Made by a program: the position numbers and the translations under genes
From: Vibrio sp. D404a
Lineage (GTDB): Bacteria > Pseudomonadota > Gammaproteobacteria > Enterobacterales > Vibrionaceae
DNA: 64,000 nt
NCBI RefSeq assembly: GCF_030248535.1
Contig: NZ_JAHGAJ010000040.1
Location: forward strand, 1-64,000
Reading direction: 5' to 3'
The notes under the pieces: model-generated
What the model was told of the DNA's origin: nothing
Databases searched by the model: none
The model's input: the letters and a program-made list of their open reading frames with translations, nothing else
In this document: one piece after another, positions 17,029 through 25,651 of the stretch
How the letters are laid out: each line of letters begins with the position of its first letter
Numbering within the stretch: the first letter of the stretch is position 1

Positions 17029-18093
17029 TTACAGTCCAAATACGGTGCCATCGAACAGCTTTCTTGCTGTGCGAAGGATCGCGGCGGACTTCACTTGATT
17101 TTGTTCAACGTCTAGCACCACGCTCATCTTTCCGATTGGGTGTTCAACATCGATATGTATTTGTTTTTCTATTTCGACTTCAGCAAGTTGCTTTGCTGGC
17201 GCGTCATTCAAGATGCAGGCACTCGCGACACTCACTGCGCCCAACACACCGATCGACGCATGGCAGCGATGAGGGATAAAAGTACGCGTTGAAATACCAC
17301 CACCATATTGAGGTGCGCTCACCAGTGTCATTTTCGGCACGCTTAGCTCACGAACATCGCCGAGATTCATCATTGGACCAGCTTGCAGGCGTATCGACTC
17401 CAGACGTTGCTTAAGTTCTGCGTTGTCGTCCAATTGCTCGCGAGACTCGTCACCAGTAAGGCCAAAATCTTGCGCTCTTAGCACCACGACAGGCATACCG
17501 TTATCAATCAGGGTTACGCTCACGCCATCAATCACGTCGATTTCATTCCCCGTTGGCAATAAAGCACCGCAGGTAGAGCCAGCCGTATCTTCGAAGCAGA
17601 CCGCTAGCGGAGCCGCTGTATTAGGGACTCCATCAATATGGCAGTCACCAGCATAGGTCACTTGCTTGTTTGGGGTTTGCACGGTAACCGTTGCTACCTG
17701 CTGTGTGTTCTCCATGAAGATGCGAACCGAGGTTTGACCCTCTTGTGCTTCTACTAGCCCACGTTCAATCGCAAACGGTGCAACACCCGCTAAAATATTG
17801 CCACAGTTTTGCTTGCCACTAATAAGCTTTTGGTCAACAAATACCTGTTGAAATAGGTAGTCAACGTCGACGCCTTCACGTTTTGACGATTCCACTATCG
17901 CAACCTTGGAGGCAAGCGGGTCTGCGCCGCCAATTCCGTCGATCTGTCTTGGGTCGGGGGTGCCCATCATCGACAGTAAAAACTGCTCACATGCTTGCTC
18001 GCTCTCTGGTAAATCCTTGCGCAGGAAATAGGCTCCCTTTGATGTACCAGAGCGCATCCACATGCAAGGTGCACTGAAGGGATGACTAGACAT
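17029..18093 (-). CDS. galD: 4-oxalomesaconate tautomerase (GalD/LigU, PrpF family)
   Basis: The 354-residue PrpF/diaminopimelate-epimerase-fold protein isomerises 4-oxalomesaconate between LigI and GalB. The N-terminal [14 protein letters not shown] and the [18 protein letters not shown] segment with its active-site cysteine are diagnostic of the PrpF/GalD group. Near the C-terminus, [16 protein letters not shown] is also conserved. Its start overlaps the end of ligK by 8 bases, so the two are translationally coupled. A PrpF role in the methylcitrate cycle is unlikely, since no prp genes are nearby. Confidence 0.9.
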   Translation of the reverse strand: MSSHPFSAPCMWMRSGTSKGAYFLRKDLPESEQACEQFLLSMMGTPDPRQIDGIGGADPLASKVAIVESSKREGVDVDYLFQQVFVDQKLISGKQNCGNILAGVAPFAIERGLVEAQEGQTSVRIFMENTQQVATVTVQTPNKQVTYAGDCHIDGVPNTAAPLAVCFEDTAGSTCGALLPTGNEIDVIDGVSVTLIDNGMPVVVLRAQDFGLTGDESREQLDDNAELKQRLESIRLQAGPMMNLGDVRELSVPKMTLVSAPQYGGGISTRTFIPHRCHASIGVLGAVSVASACILNDAPAKQLAEVEIEKQIHIDVEHPIGKMSVVLDVEQNQVKSAAILRTARKLFDGTVFGL

Positions 18094-18763
18094 ATTTCAG
18101 CCCTTTCTCTTCTAGACGGCCGCGCATTTGATAGATGTCCAGACCCAACTCGCCGTTCGCTAATCGAACACGCTTTGCTTCTTCACGTTCAATACGTGCT
18201 AATGATTCATGCAGAACCTCTTCCGCCTCCTCGCGACGCACAACCACAACGCCGTCTTCATCCGCAACCATCACATCACCTGGATAAACCAGAGCGCCGG
18301 CACAGTTCATTGGCACGTTTACCGAGCCTAGTGTCTCCTTGATGGTACCTTCACTGAAGATCGCCTTAGACCATACTGGGAAGTTCATTTCACGCAGGTC
18401 ACGAGTATCACGTACGCCACCTTCGATGATGAGACCGACCACACCACGCGCTTGCGCCGATGTCGCTAGCAAGTCGCCAAAGAAGCCGTGATTAGAAGGG
18501 GAAGTCGGTGCGAATACTAAGAAATCACCCGACTTTGCTTGCTCGATCGCTACGTGCATCATCCAGTTATCACCCGCTGCACCTGAGATGGTCAACGCAG
18601 AACCTGCAACCGCATCGCCTTGGAAAATTGGGCGCATGTAATGAGCCAATAAGCCTTTACGGCCCTGAGCTTCATGAATAGTAGCTACACCACATTGACG
18701 CAGGCCTTCAATAAGCTCTTTGTCTGCGCGCTGGATATTTTGTACTACGACGTTGTTCTGCAT
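18086..18763 (-). CDS. ligK: 4-carboxy-4-hydroxy-2-oxoadipate aldolase (RraA-like, LigK/GalC type)
   Basis: The 225-residue class II aldolase of the RraA-like family splits the last intermediate into pyruvate and oxaloacetate. Like others of the family it probably also decarboxylates oxaloacetate. The conserved [34 protein letters not shown] and [15 protein letters not shown] segments hold the metal and substrate residues. It is the first gene of the leftward operon, with AGAGGGAA before the ATG, and is divergent from the quinate/shikimate dehydrogenase gene across a 283-bp control region. Confidence 0.92.
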   Translation of the reverse strand: MQNNVVVQNIQRADKELIEGLRQCGVATIHEAQGRKGLLAHYMRPIFQGDAVAGSALTISGAAGDNWMMHVAIEQAKSGDFLVFAPTSPSNHGFFGDLLATSAQARGVVGLIIEGGVRDTRDLREMNFPVWSKAIFSEGTIKETLGSVNVPMNCAGALVYPGDVMVADEDGVVVVRREEAEEVLHESLARIEREEAKRVRLANGELGLDIYQMRGRLEEKGLKYV

Positions 18764-19046
18764 TTGTGTTCCCTCTTAATAGATCTCGGCAGGTGAATCC
18801 CTTCAAAGGTGGTTACTGCTCGCTGATGTATTCACTATAAAGAGGTGCTGACAAAGGTGATATTTCAATTATTTCGTAAGGTATAAGATTTTGAGATAGG
18901 GAGTGCAATCGCGCCTGTTACCACGTGCGTGCTGCGCCCTGTGCTATCAGTATTCTTCAAAAATTGAATGGGTGTTAGGAAAAAACAATTATCGCGAGAA
19001 AGAGGGTTTTGCTAGCGTTGTGACAAATAACGATAAGGAGTGAATC
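18764..19046. promoter_or_regulatory. Divergent control region between ligK and the quinate/shikimate dehydrogenase
   Basis: This 283-bp spacer has no gene. TTCAAAAATTGAA (18956-18968), an inverted repeat with 3-base centre, resembles the element at 10491 and lies 78 bp before the dehydrogenase start. TGAATCCCTTCAA (18794-18806) near the ligK side resembles the TGAATACCCTTTGAA copy at 10499. Both fit a shared regulator but rest on inspection only. Confidence 0.4.
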
Positions 19047-19886
19047 ATGATTCAATGTCGACTCATAGGGCAGAACATCCAACGTTCTCAATCGCCAGAT
19101 TTTCACAATACCCTTGCTAAAAAGCTTAATATTGAACTGCACTATCAACTCGAAGAGCTGACTACAAACAGCGTAGAAGCACTCCACCAGCACACTACTG
19201 ACTTGTTCGACAACGAGATTGATTCAGCTAACGTTACCTACCCCTACAAAGAACAAATACTATCGATCGCCGATCAGCTCGCGCCTTGTGCCAAGCGAGT
19301 TGGTGCGGCTAACACGCTGGTTAAACGTGACCAACAGGTCATCGCTTACAACACAGACTACAGTGGCTTTATCGCTGCATTTAACCAATTTGGTCAGCGC
19401 AAGCCGGGCAAAGTAGTAGTGCTTGGTTGTGGTGGTGTCGGCAAAGCAATCTGCTTTTCACTTGCCGATCTCGGTGCGACAGAGATCGCAATATATGACC
19501 GGGATCTAACAAAAATGAATAGCCTAGCGAAGCTGCTTGCGGCTGAGAATATAGATACCGTATGTTTGAATGAAACGACGCTAGAAACAGCGGTACAGAA
19601 AGCAGAAGGTGTCCTCAATTGCACGCCCATCGGTCACTATCAAACACCCGGTTGCCCAATTGAAGCCTCTTGGTTGAAGGATCAGGCTTGGTGTTTTGAT
19701 GCCGTATACACACCGCGGGAGACAGAGTTTCTAAAAGCCGCACAGCAGAAATCGATCAATACGTTGAGTGGCTTTGAACTCTTTTTCCATCAAGCACATG
19801 ACGCGTTCACCCTGTTCACTGGTGCCCAAGTTTCAACTCAACAACTCAATACTTTTAAGCAAACACAGCTTGCGAATTTACGTTAA
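19047..19886 (+). CDS. Catabolic shikimate/quinate dehydrogenase (AroE superfamily, probably NAD-dependent)
   Basis: The 279-residue protein has the AroE architecture. S14 and S16 bind the substrate carboxylate, K68 (NVTYPYK) and D104 (YNTDYSGF) form the catalytic pair, and the nucleotide motif GCGGVGKA lies near residues 125-132. After the second strand of the Rossmann fold it has IYDRDL, with Asp where NADP-dependent biosynthetic AroE has the NRT phosphate-binding motif. That favours NAD+ and the oxidative direction. It is followed after 13 nt by aroQ. Together they would convert quinate to 3-dehydroquinate and on to 3-dehydroshikimate, or shikimate directly to 3-dehydroshikimate. AAGGAGTGAATC precedes the ATG. 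Confidence 0.87.
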   Translation: MIQCRLIGQNIQRSQSPDFHNTLAKKLNIELHYQLEELTTNSVEALHQHTTDLFDNEIDSANVTYPYKEQILSIADQLAPCAKRVGAANTLVKRDQQVIAYNTDYSGFIAAFNQFGQRKPGKVVVLGCGGVGKAICFSLADLGATEIAIYDRDLTKMNSLAKLLAAENIDTVCLNETTLETAVQKAEGVLNCTPIGHYQTPGCPIEASWLKDQAWCFDAVYTPRETEFLKAAQQKSINTLSGFELFFHQAHDAFTLFTGAQVSTQQLNTFKQTQLANLR

Positions 19887-19899
19887 GGACAATGACTCA

Positions 19900-20343
19900 A
19901 TGAAAAAAATCTTAATACTCAACGGACCTAACCTGAACCTACTTGGCACACGTGAGCCTGCACAATACGGCTACGAAACACTGGCTGACGTAGAAGAAAA
20001 CTGCCGTAAAGTCGCAGCGGAGTACGGTTATGACTCTGAGTGTTTTCAAAGCAATACCGAAGGCAGCCTAATTGATGCCATCCACAAAGCGGGCCGTGAG
20101 TTTACTCAAGGTGAATGCGCTGGCGTTGTGTTTAACCCGGGTGCTTACACGCATACATCGATTGCTCTTCACGATGCGATCAAAGGGGTTGAGGTACCAG
20201 TGGTTGAAGTACACATCTCTAACGTGCATGCACGCGAAGCTTTCCGTCATCACTCGTACATCTCACCTGTTGCTGCAGGCACCATCATTGGTATGGGTAC
20301 CAAAGGCTACAAATTAGCTTTGGATTTTTTGTTAGATAAGTAA
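19900..20343 (+). CDS. aroQ: Type II 3-dehydroquinate dehydratase
   Basis: The 147-residue dodecamer-forming enzyme interconverts 3-dehydroquinate and 3-dehydroshikimate. The N-terminal ILNGPNLNLLGTREP carries R18, Y23 follows in QYGYE, and NPGAYTHTS and VHISN (H105) complete the active site. The frame is open further upstream, but the conserved N-terminus fixes the start at the ATG at 19900, after AAGGACAATGACTCA. It pairs with the dehydrogenase 13 nt upstream, so it probably serves quinate catabolism rather than biosynthesis, and another copy for biosynthesis is expected elsewhere in the genome. Confidence 0.93.
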   Translation: MKKILILNGPNLNLLGTREPAQYGYETLADVEENCRKVAAEYGYDSECFQSNTEGSLIDAIHKAGREFTQGECAGVVFNPGAYTHTSIALHDAIKGVEVPVVEVHISNVHAREAFRHHSYISPVAAGTIIGMGTKGYKLALDFLLDK

Positions 20344-20359
20344 TACCAACTAGATTTCC

Positions 20360-20384
20360 AAGGGGCTCAAGAGCCCCTTTTTTT
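20360..20384 (+). terminator. Terminator after aroQ
   Basis: AAGGGGCTC (20360-20368) pairs with GAGCCCCTT (20371-20379) and is followed by T residues. It separates the dehydrogenase-aroQ unit from the operon starting at 20627. Confidence 0.88.
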
Positions 20385-20392
20385 AATACTTC

Positions 20393-20410
20393 AACAAAAC
20401 TGAATACCCT
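20393..20410. promoter_or_regulatory. Candidate pathway operator upstream of the second TRAP receptor operon
   Basis: CAAAACTGAATACCCT at 20395-20410 matches the element before the ligC-galB operon at 15 of 16 positions. It lies 217 bp before the receptor gene in a 240-bp AT-rich spacer after the aroQ terminator. This links the 20.6-24.8 kb genes to the same regulon by inspection. Confidence 0.42.
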
Positions 20411-20626
20411 ACCTAAATTAGCCACTCCCAGTCCGGTTATCACACTTCTCCTCACCTTGTGCCCCGTTTTTTCTGGCCTCACGCAGTACGCCTAATCACA
20501 AACCGAATATCCGACTCTTTTTTTGAATTTCCGATTTTCAGCTTAATTACCCAACATTGATTTTGTTAACCAAACGTTAACAACCCTACAAATAGAAATG
20601 CTGTCAAAATAATAAGGAACTCAATA

Positions 20627-21652
20627 ATGGAATTTCGCAAAACAGCACTAGCAACCGCAGCGTCTTTGCTTGCAACACTTAGCTTCTCTCATACTGCTCT
20701 AGCAGCGAAAACTGAAATCAGCATCGGCCACGTTGATTCGCAAAACTGGCAAGTCTCAAAAAAAGGGGCCGCAACGCAGGTCTTTAAAAATCTTGTCGAG
20801 GCAGAATCTGGTGGTGACATCAGTGTGAAAATATTCCCATCAGGGCAACTAGGCGGTGAAACCGAACTACTGCAATCGGTACAGGAAGGTATGCTAGGGA
20901 TGACGATCGTTTCAGGATCTTTTTCTAAAGTGTGTCCGGAAGCCGCTGTACTTGAAGTTCCTTATCTATTCCCATCCTCACCTGTCGCTTGGGAAGTGCT
21001 CGACGGTGAATTTGGCGAAAAGCTCGCTGAACATTGTTTAAAACAGACAGGCCTGCGAACCCTAGCTTATGGCGAAACTGGCTTTCGTCACTTCACTAAC
21101 TCAAAGAAAGTCATCAAGAAGCCGACTGACCTAGCTGGCATGAAAATTCGCGTAATGCCAAACCAGTCTTTCATTGAGTTCATGAAGATTCTGAACGCAA
21201 ATGCGACGCCAATATCAGCTCCTGAGCTCCCAGCAGCCTTAACAACAGGCGTGATTGATGGTCAAGAGAATCCCGTCAGCGTCATTGTCGAAAAGAAACT
21301 CTACGAGCTACAAGATCACATCACACTTGATGGCCATGTTTACAGTGCCGACTTCCTCGTAATCAATGATGACCTATTCCAAGGGTTAAGTGACAGCGAC
21401 AAAGCCATCATCACTCGAGCATCTAAAGTTGCAGGGACAGTGGGCCGCGCCATTCAACAGATTAACTCTGCGCAGGGTCTAGAGACCTTAACTAAGAACG
21501 GTATGCAAGTCACCACGCTAACAGCAGAAGAGCTAGACGCCTTCCGCCAAGCATCACAACCAAAAATGATCTCTTGGCTCTCGACCAAAATCGACAAGCA
21601 GTGGATGAACTCAGCGCAACAATCTGTTGAATCTGCGACAGCCAACCAATAA
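20627..21652 (+). CDS. Second TRAP periplasmic substrate-binding protein, without its own membrane subunits
   Basis: The 341-residue DctP-family receptor has a signal peptide ending near TALA-AKTE (residue 27). The mature part is close to the receptor at 7.8 kb, sharing for example IGHVDSQ, SKKGAATQVFKN, EAESGG, PSGQLGGETELLQS and DGQENPVS. No dctQM genes follow; the next genes are dehydrogenases. It may therefore feed the DctQM pair at 6-7.8 kb with a related ligand. TAAGGAACTCAATA precedes the ATG, and the gene opens a four-gene rightward operon. Confidence 0.92.
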   Translation: MEFRKTALATAASLLATLSFSHTALAAKTEISIGHVDSQNWQVSKKGAATQVFKNLVEAESGGDISVKIFPSGQLGGETELLQSVQEGMLGMTIVSGSFSKVCPEAAVLEVPYLFPSSPVAWEVLDGEFGEKLAEHCLKQTGLRTLAYGETGFRHFTNSKKVIKKPTDLAGMKIRVMPNQSFIEFMKILNANATPISAPELPAALTTGVIDGQENPVSVIVEKKLYELQDHITLDGHVYSADFLVINDDLFQGLSDSDKAIITRASKVAGTVGRAIQQINSAQGLETLTKNGMQVTTLTAEELDAFRQASQPKMISWLSTKIDKQWMNSAQQSVESATANQ

Positions 21653-21667
21653 CACGAGGCCAGAATC

Positions 21668-22888
21668 ATGACGACAAATAAACAAGTTCGCCCACTGCGT
21701 ATTGGCCTAATCGGCTGTGGTGTAATTAGTGATATCTACCTAAAAACCAGCAAACGTTTCGATATTATCGATATTGTTGCGTGTGCAAGCCTAAATATCG
21801 AAGAGTCACGAGCAAAAGCGCAACAATACGATATTGCGAAGGTATGTACTCCAGAGGAAATCATTCAAGACCCTAACATTGATGCTGTGCTCAACCTGAC
21901 TATTCCCGCTGTGCACGGCGAGATTTCACTAGCAGCGGTTCGTGCAGGAAAACATGTTTACTCTGAAAAACCATTCGTTACCGATTTAGCTGAAGGGCAA
22001 CTCATTCTTGAGGAAGCAAAGCGCAATAATGTATTGGTCGGCAATGCACCTGACACCTTCCTTGGCAGCCGAGTACAGACTTGTAAGCGTTTGCTTGACG
22101 AGGGGCTGATTGGCCGACCAATTGGGGTAAACGCATTTGTAGGAACTCATGGCGTAGAGCGCCACCACCCTAACCCTGACTTCTACTACAAGCCAGGCGG
22201 CGGCCCACTTTTCGACCTTGGCCCATACTATTTGACGGCAATGATAGCGCTACTTGGTCCAATCAAGCAGGTGGCAGGTCTCGCTCAACGCTCTTTCCCG
22301 CAGCGTGAGATTGAGTCACAGCCTAGAGCTGGTGAGTTTATTGATGTTGAAGTTGATACTCACATCACCAGTTTGCTCGATTTCGAGAGTGGTTTATCTG
22401 GCGCCATGATGACCAGCTTTGATATTTGGGATTCACAGCTACCTCGCTTAGAAATTTATGGCACTGAAGGTACCATCTGCATTGCTGACCCAGATCCGAC
22501 AGATGGGACCAATATTTTTGGCGGACAAGTGCTTTACAAAACACGTCAAGATGCTCGCTGGAGCTATCGACCACGAGTACAAGGGCTTGAAAACTGGCGA
22601 GTTGCAGAAAACCTCCATAACCACGATCAAGATTCTCGAGGACTCGGCTTGGTCGACCTAGCTTATGCAGCTATCAACCAACGAGCACCTCGCGCAAGTG
22701 GTGAGCTGGCCCTTCATGTCTGTGAAGTGATGGAGAGCATAATTCAATCAAGTGACAGCCGTGCCTTCAAGAATATCGAGACTCGTTGTGATGTGCCTGC
22801 TGCGCTACCGAGCGACTTTCCATACTCAGAAAGTGTTGCCGTAACCACTAGCGTTCAAAACAAACAGCAACACGCCACGACAGAATAA
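21668..22888 (+). CDS. Gfo/Idh/MocA-family oxidoreductase (long form)
   Basis: The 406-residue protein has a Rossmann motif IGLIGCGVISDIYL near residues 12-25 and the EKP catalytic motif (YSEKPFVTD) near 100. The GGGPLFDLGPYYLTAMIALLG segment contributes the substrate site. Family members oxidise sugars, inositols and glycosides with tightly bound NAD(P). It starts 15 nt after the TRAP receptor gene and 13 nt before the cupin-like gene, so it probably processes the imported ligand before it enters the quinate/protocatechuate route. The reaction is not known. Confidence 0.82.
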   Translation: MTTNKQVRPLRIGLIGCGVISDIYLKTSKRFDIIDIVACASLNIEESRAKAQQYDIAKVCTPEEIIQDPNIDAVLNLTIPAVHGEISLAAVRAGKHVYSEKPFVTDLAEGQLILEEAKRNNVLVGNAPDTFLGSRVQTCKRLLDEGLIGRPIGVNAFVGTHGVERHHPNPDFYYKPGGGPLFDLGPYYLTAMIALLGPIKQVAGLAQRSFPQREIESQPRAGEFIDVEVDTHITSLLDFESGLSGAMMTSFDIWDSQLPRLEIYGTEGTICIADPDPTDGTNIFGGQVLYKTRQDARWSYRPRVQGLENWRVAENLHNHDQDSRGLGLVDLAYAAINQRAPRASGELALHVCEVMESIIQSSDSRAFKNIETRCDVPAALPSDFPYSESVAVTTSVQNKQQHATTE

Positions 22889-22901
22889 AAGGATCTTAAT
22901 C

Positions 22902-23576
22902 ATGCCAATAAGAGAAATGAGTTTTGCTAAACCCTTCTTCAAAGCAACACTGGTCGAGAATGAGGCCACCCATGCTATTGATAATGCAGCAATTTTGCTC
23001 AACCTTGCCGACTCACCGTTTACAGTGAACACCCAAGCACTGGACTTTTATGAGTCAAAAATTGTACAGAACATTACATTAACCAATATCGAACGTGTCA
23101 TTTTGATTGAAGGATTTGACGCCTACGCGGATGAACAAGCTCTGCTTTCAGACATCCAGCAAACTTGGCCTCTTGCCTACGATGTGCGCAAAGAAGAACG
23201 TTTGAAGGGCATTCAGTTTTGGATGTCGCCTAAAGAGAAAGTTGGCAACTTCGCTTTCTCGATGTATCACGCAGGCAGCGTCCCACTGACAGTCGGCTTG
23301 CATCAGACGCACGTCGGCTTCAATCACCTACGCGAGATTCATACTCAAATCGTCGGCTTCGGCAAGATGCAACAATGCTTTGAGAAAGATATCTCAACCC
23401 TCTATTTAGAGGATACTCTCGCACCGGGAGCAAGCCACAAGCCGATGTACAACCAAGAAGGTCAATATCCTTGGCATCAGTACGAAACCATCACTCCTGG
23501 CGTATTCATGGCAATAGAGATGGAACTTGAACCGACGAAAGAACAGCAATCACAACAAGACGCGATCAGCGCATAG
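22902..23576 (+). CDS. Uncharacterised cupin-like protein
   Basis: The 224-residue soluble protein has no signal peptide. The C-terminal half has a cupin-like pattern: HTHVGFNHLREIHTQIVGFG, then LAPGASHKP and YPWHQYETITPG, with several histidines placed as metal ligands. The N-terminal half has no recognisable motif. Sandwiched between two Gfo/Idh/MocA genes and sharing their operon, it could be an isomerase, epimerase or lyase acting on the ketone made by one of them. I do not recognise a specific family. Confidence 0.6.
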   Translation: MPIREMSFAKPFFKATLVENEATHAIDNAAILLNLADSPFTVNTQALDFYESKIVQNITLTNIERVILIEGFDAYADEQALLSDIQQTWPLAYDVRKEERLKGIQFWMSPKEKVGNFAFSMYHAGSVPLTVGLHQTHVGFNHLREIHTQIVGFGKMQQCFEKDISTLYLEDTLAPGASHKPMYNQEGQYPWHQYETITPGVFMAIEMELEPTKEQQSQQDAISA

Positions 23577-23585
23577 GAGAACACC

Positions 23586-24788
23586 ATGACGTCTAAATTG
23601 CTACCGAGCGATTTAACTTTTGCAGGCCCATTTCCAAAACTATCTCGACGACTTCGCCTCGGTATCGTGGGTGGCGGTCGAATATCAGTAACTCAATCTT
23701 CGGCTGCTCGTTTGAGCGATTACTGGGAGATTTGTGCAGGAGCACTCTCATCCGACCCAGTTAAAGCCAAACAGAAAGGGCAACAGTGGTACCTCGATGA
23801 AGATCGTTGTTACAGCTCTTTTTCTGAGATGGCCGAGAAAGAGTCTCAACGTGAAGATGGGATTGATGCTGTAATGATAACCACCCCAAACCACCTGCAC
23901 TACGATGCTGCCAAAGCATTCTTAGAGGTTGGGATCCACGTATTGTGCGATAAGCCGCTGACCAACGAGATTGATCAGGCAATGGATCTTATGCGCTTAA
24001 CACAACAAACAGGTTTGGTATTTGGCGTATCCTTCGTCAACACGGCATTCCCGATGATTCGTCAAGCAAAGGCAATGGTCGAAAAGGGTTACATCGGCAA
24101 AATCAATCAAGTGCATGTTGAGTTCATGCAAGACTGGATGATGAACGAAGATATCTCTCAGGCAGAACATGTTAAGTGGCGCCTAGACCCGAAAAAGAGT
24201 GGTTCAACAAGCTGTACTGGTGACATCGGCACTCATGCCCAGAATCTCGCTAACTTCGTAACAGGACTCGAAATGACCGATATTTTGGCGCAAATGCACG
24301 TCTGTGGTGCCCCAAAACAGCTCGAAGATACCGTCATTATGATGACCAAATACGATGGTGCAATTCCGGGTACCTTAATGGCAACACGCCTTGCTTCAGG
24401 TAATCGCGGCGGCCTGAGGCTACGTGTGTTTGGTGATCAAGGTGGATTAGAGTGGGATATGGAATACCCAGAGCGCCTCAAATACAGTAAGTTTGGCGAT
24501 GCAGATAAAGTACTAACACGCGGTCAGGGCGGCGAGCTTTTCCCAGAAGTAGAGCGTTTAACCCGTCTGGCTCGTGGTTTCTCTGAAGGTGCATTAGAAG
24601 CCTGGGCAAACCTTTACACTGAATTTGCGCTTGCTGTCGCTGCGCATAAAGATGGTTTAGATACGCCTGCAGATTGGCTTCAGTTTCCGCACGTTGAAGC
24701 CGGAGCCAAAGGCGTTCGCTTCTCTGACGCAACGGTAGAATCGCACAATCAAAATGGGGCTTGGGTTAACTGTACACTCAATCAGTGA
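23586..24788 (+). CDS. Gfo/Idh/MocA-family oxidoreductase (second of the pair)
   Basis: The 400-residue protein has LGIVGGGRISVTQSS as nucleotide motif near residues 27-41, CDKPLTN as the EKP-type catalytic motif near 123, and GDIGTHAQNLANFV with the catalytic histidine near 219. It differs clearly from its neighbour at 21.7 kb, so the two probably catalyse different steps, for example oxidation and re-reduction around a lyase or isomerase. It is the last gene of the operon, nine bases after the cupin-like gene, with AGGAG before the ATG. Substrate unknown. Confidence 0.82.
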   Translation: MTSKLLPSDLTFAGPFPKLSRRLRLGIVGGGRISVTQSSAARLSDYWEICAGALSSDPVKAKQKGQQWYLDEDRCYSSFSEMAEKESQREDGIDAVMITTPNHLHYDAAKAFLEVGIHVLCDKPLTNEIDQAMDLMRLTQQTGLVFGVSFVNTAFPMIRQAKAMVEKGYIGKINQVHVEFMQDWMMNEDISQAEHVKWRLDPKKSGSTSCTGDIGTHAQNLANFVTGLEMTDILAQMHVCGAPKQLEDTVIMMTKYDGAIPGTLMATRLASGNRGGLRLRVFGDQGGLEWDMEYPERLKYSKFGDADKVLTRGQGGELFPEVERLTRLARGFSEGALEAWANLYTEFALAVAAHKDGLDTPADWLQFPHVEAGAKGVRFSDATVESHNQNGAWVNCTLNQ

Positions 24789-24820
24789 CAAAAAGACAGT
24801 ATGGGCTGGAAATCGAGAGC

Positions 24821-25165
24821 TTACAGCCCTTCAAACTCATCAATAGCGATGCGCGCTTCTGCGAGTGAACAGCCAGATTCACTGACTAGTTGAGCGACGG
24901 TCATCGAAGGCGTGTTTTGAAGCAGTTGTTGTAAGCAAACCGTTGGCTTAGGTAATACCTTGTCAATCGCAGTTACCACCCAAAGTAAGGGAGCATCGCT
25001 AAGTTGCTCCCTTAATTTATGTAGCTGCGCTTCTTCACCCGTCAGCATCCAATTCCGAGAGCGTCGAATGCGTTTTAACTGACAGCCACTCTCGGCTGCC
25101 AAGGCAATCACCTGCGCCTTATCTGGCACGCGGTGGACAAAACTATTTAGTACAACTGAAAACAT
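24821..25165 (-). CDS. Small conserved protein, possibly RRF_GI ('ribosome recycling factor family')
   Basis: The 114-residue protein starts MFSVVLNSFVHRVP and contains CQLKRIRRSRNWMLTG, a basic stretch I associate with a short family in vibrios annotated as ribosome recycling factor-like (RRF_GI). The C-terminal half has a helix-turn-helix-like TVAQLVSESGCSLAEARIAID. The biochemical role is unknown and the family name rests on memory. It lies 8 bases after the OsmC gene on the same strand, so they may be cotranscribed, and is convergent with the preceding dehydrogenase operon. Confidence 0.5.
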   Translation of the reverse strand: MFSVVLNSFVHRVPDKAQVIALAAESGCQLKRIRRSRNWMLTGEEAQLHKLREQLSDAPLLWVVTAIDKVLPKPTVCLQQLLQNTPSMTVAQLVSESGCSLAEARIAIDEFEGL

Positions 25166-25173
25166 AGTGTGGA

Positions 25174-25641
25174 TTACGAGTCTATCTCTACCGTGATCTC
25201 GGTTTTTACAGAATTGGCAATGAAGCAGTTACTGTGCGCCAGATGGTGCAGCTTTTCGAGCTGTTTATCCGTTGGGCGCTTATCACCAATAAATTGAATT
25301 TGGGGTCTAAGCGTAACATGACTCACCCAAGCACGCCCCGCTTTATCCTCTTCAAGAACACCTATCGCATCATCAACGTAAGACTCGATCACGTACTTAC
25401 GCTTAGCTGCAATCCCCAAAAACGTCAGCATATGACAACTGGCAATCGCCGCAATAAAGGCTTCTTCAGGATCAACATTTTCTTCAACAGAGAGTGGTAG
25501 TGGCACCACATGAGGCGATGATGACGCAGGTACAATAACGCCACCATCAAACTCCCACGTATGCCCGCGACTGTATTGGTTATCGCTAAATACCTCATCG
25601 TCGCCTTTCTGCCAGCGAATCAGGGCAGCATAATCAGACAT
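25174..25641 (-). CDS. OsmC-family peroxiredoxin-like protein
   Basis: The 155-residue protein has the two reactive cysteines of the OsmC/Ohr fold in the contexts AIASCHMLTF and HSNCFIANS. OsmC proteins reduce organic hydroperoxides using dithiols. The pattern with NVDPEEAFIAAIASCHML marks an OsmC-like rather than an Ohr enzyme. It lies ten bases after the GFA-type gene and before the small RRF_GI-like gene, forming a short leftward stress-related unit. Confidence 0.85.
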   Translation of the reverse strand: MSDYAALIRWQKGDDEVFSDNQYSRGHTWEFDGGVIVPASSSPHVVPLPLSVEENVDPEEAFIAAIASCHMLTFLGIAAKRKYVIESYVDDAIGVLEEDKAGRAWVSHVTLRPQIQFIGDKRPTDKQLEKLHHLAHSNCFIANSVKTEITVEIDS

Positions 25642-25651
25642 ACTTTTCTCC

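Noticed and set aside
17029-18093. PrpF-like protein as methylcitrate-cycle isomerase
   Set aside because: Overlap with ligK and position before ligI place it in the 4-oxalomesaconate step.
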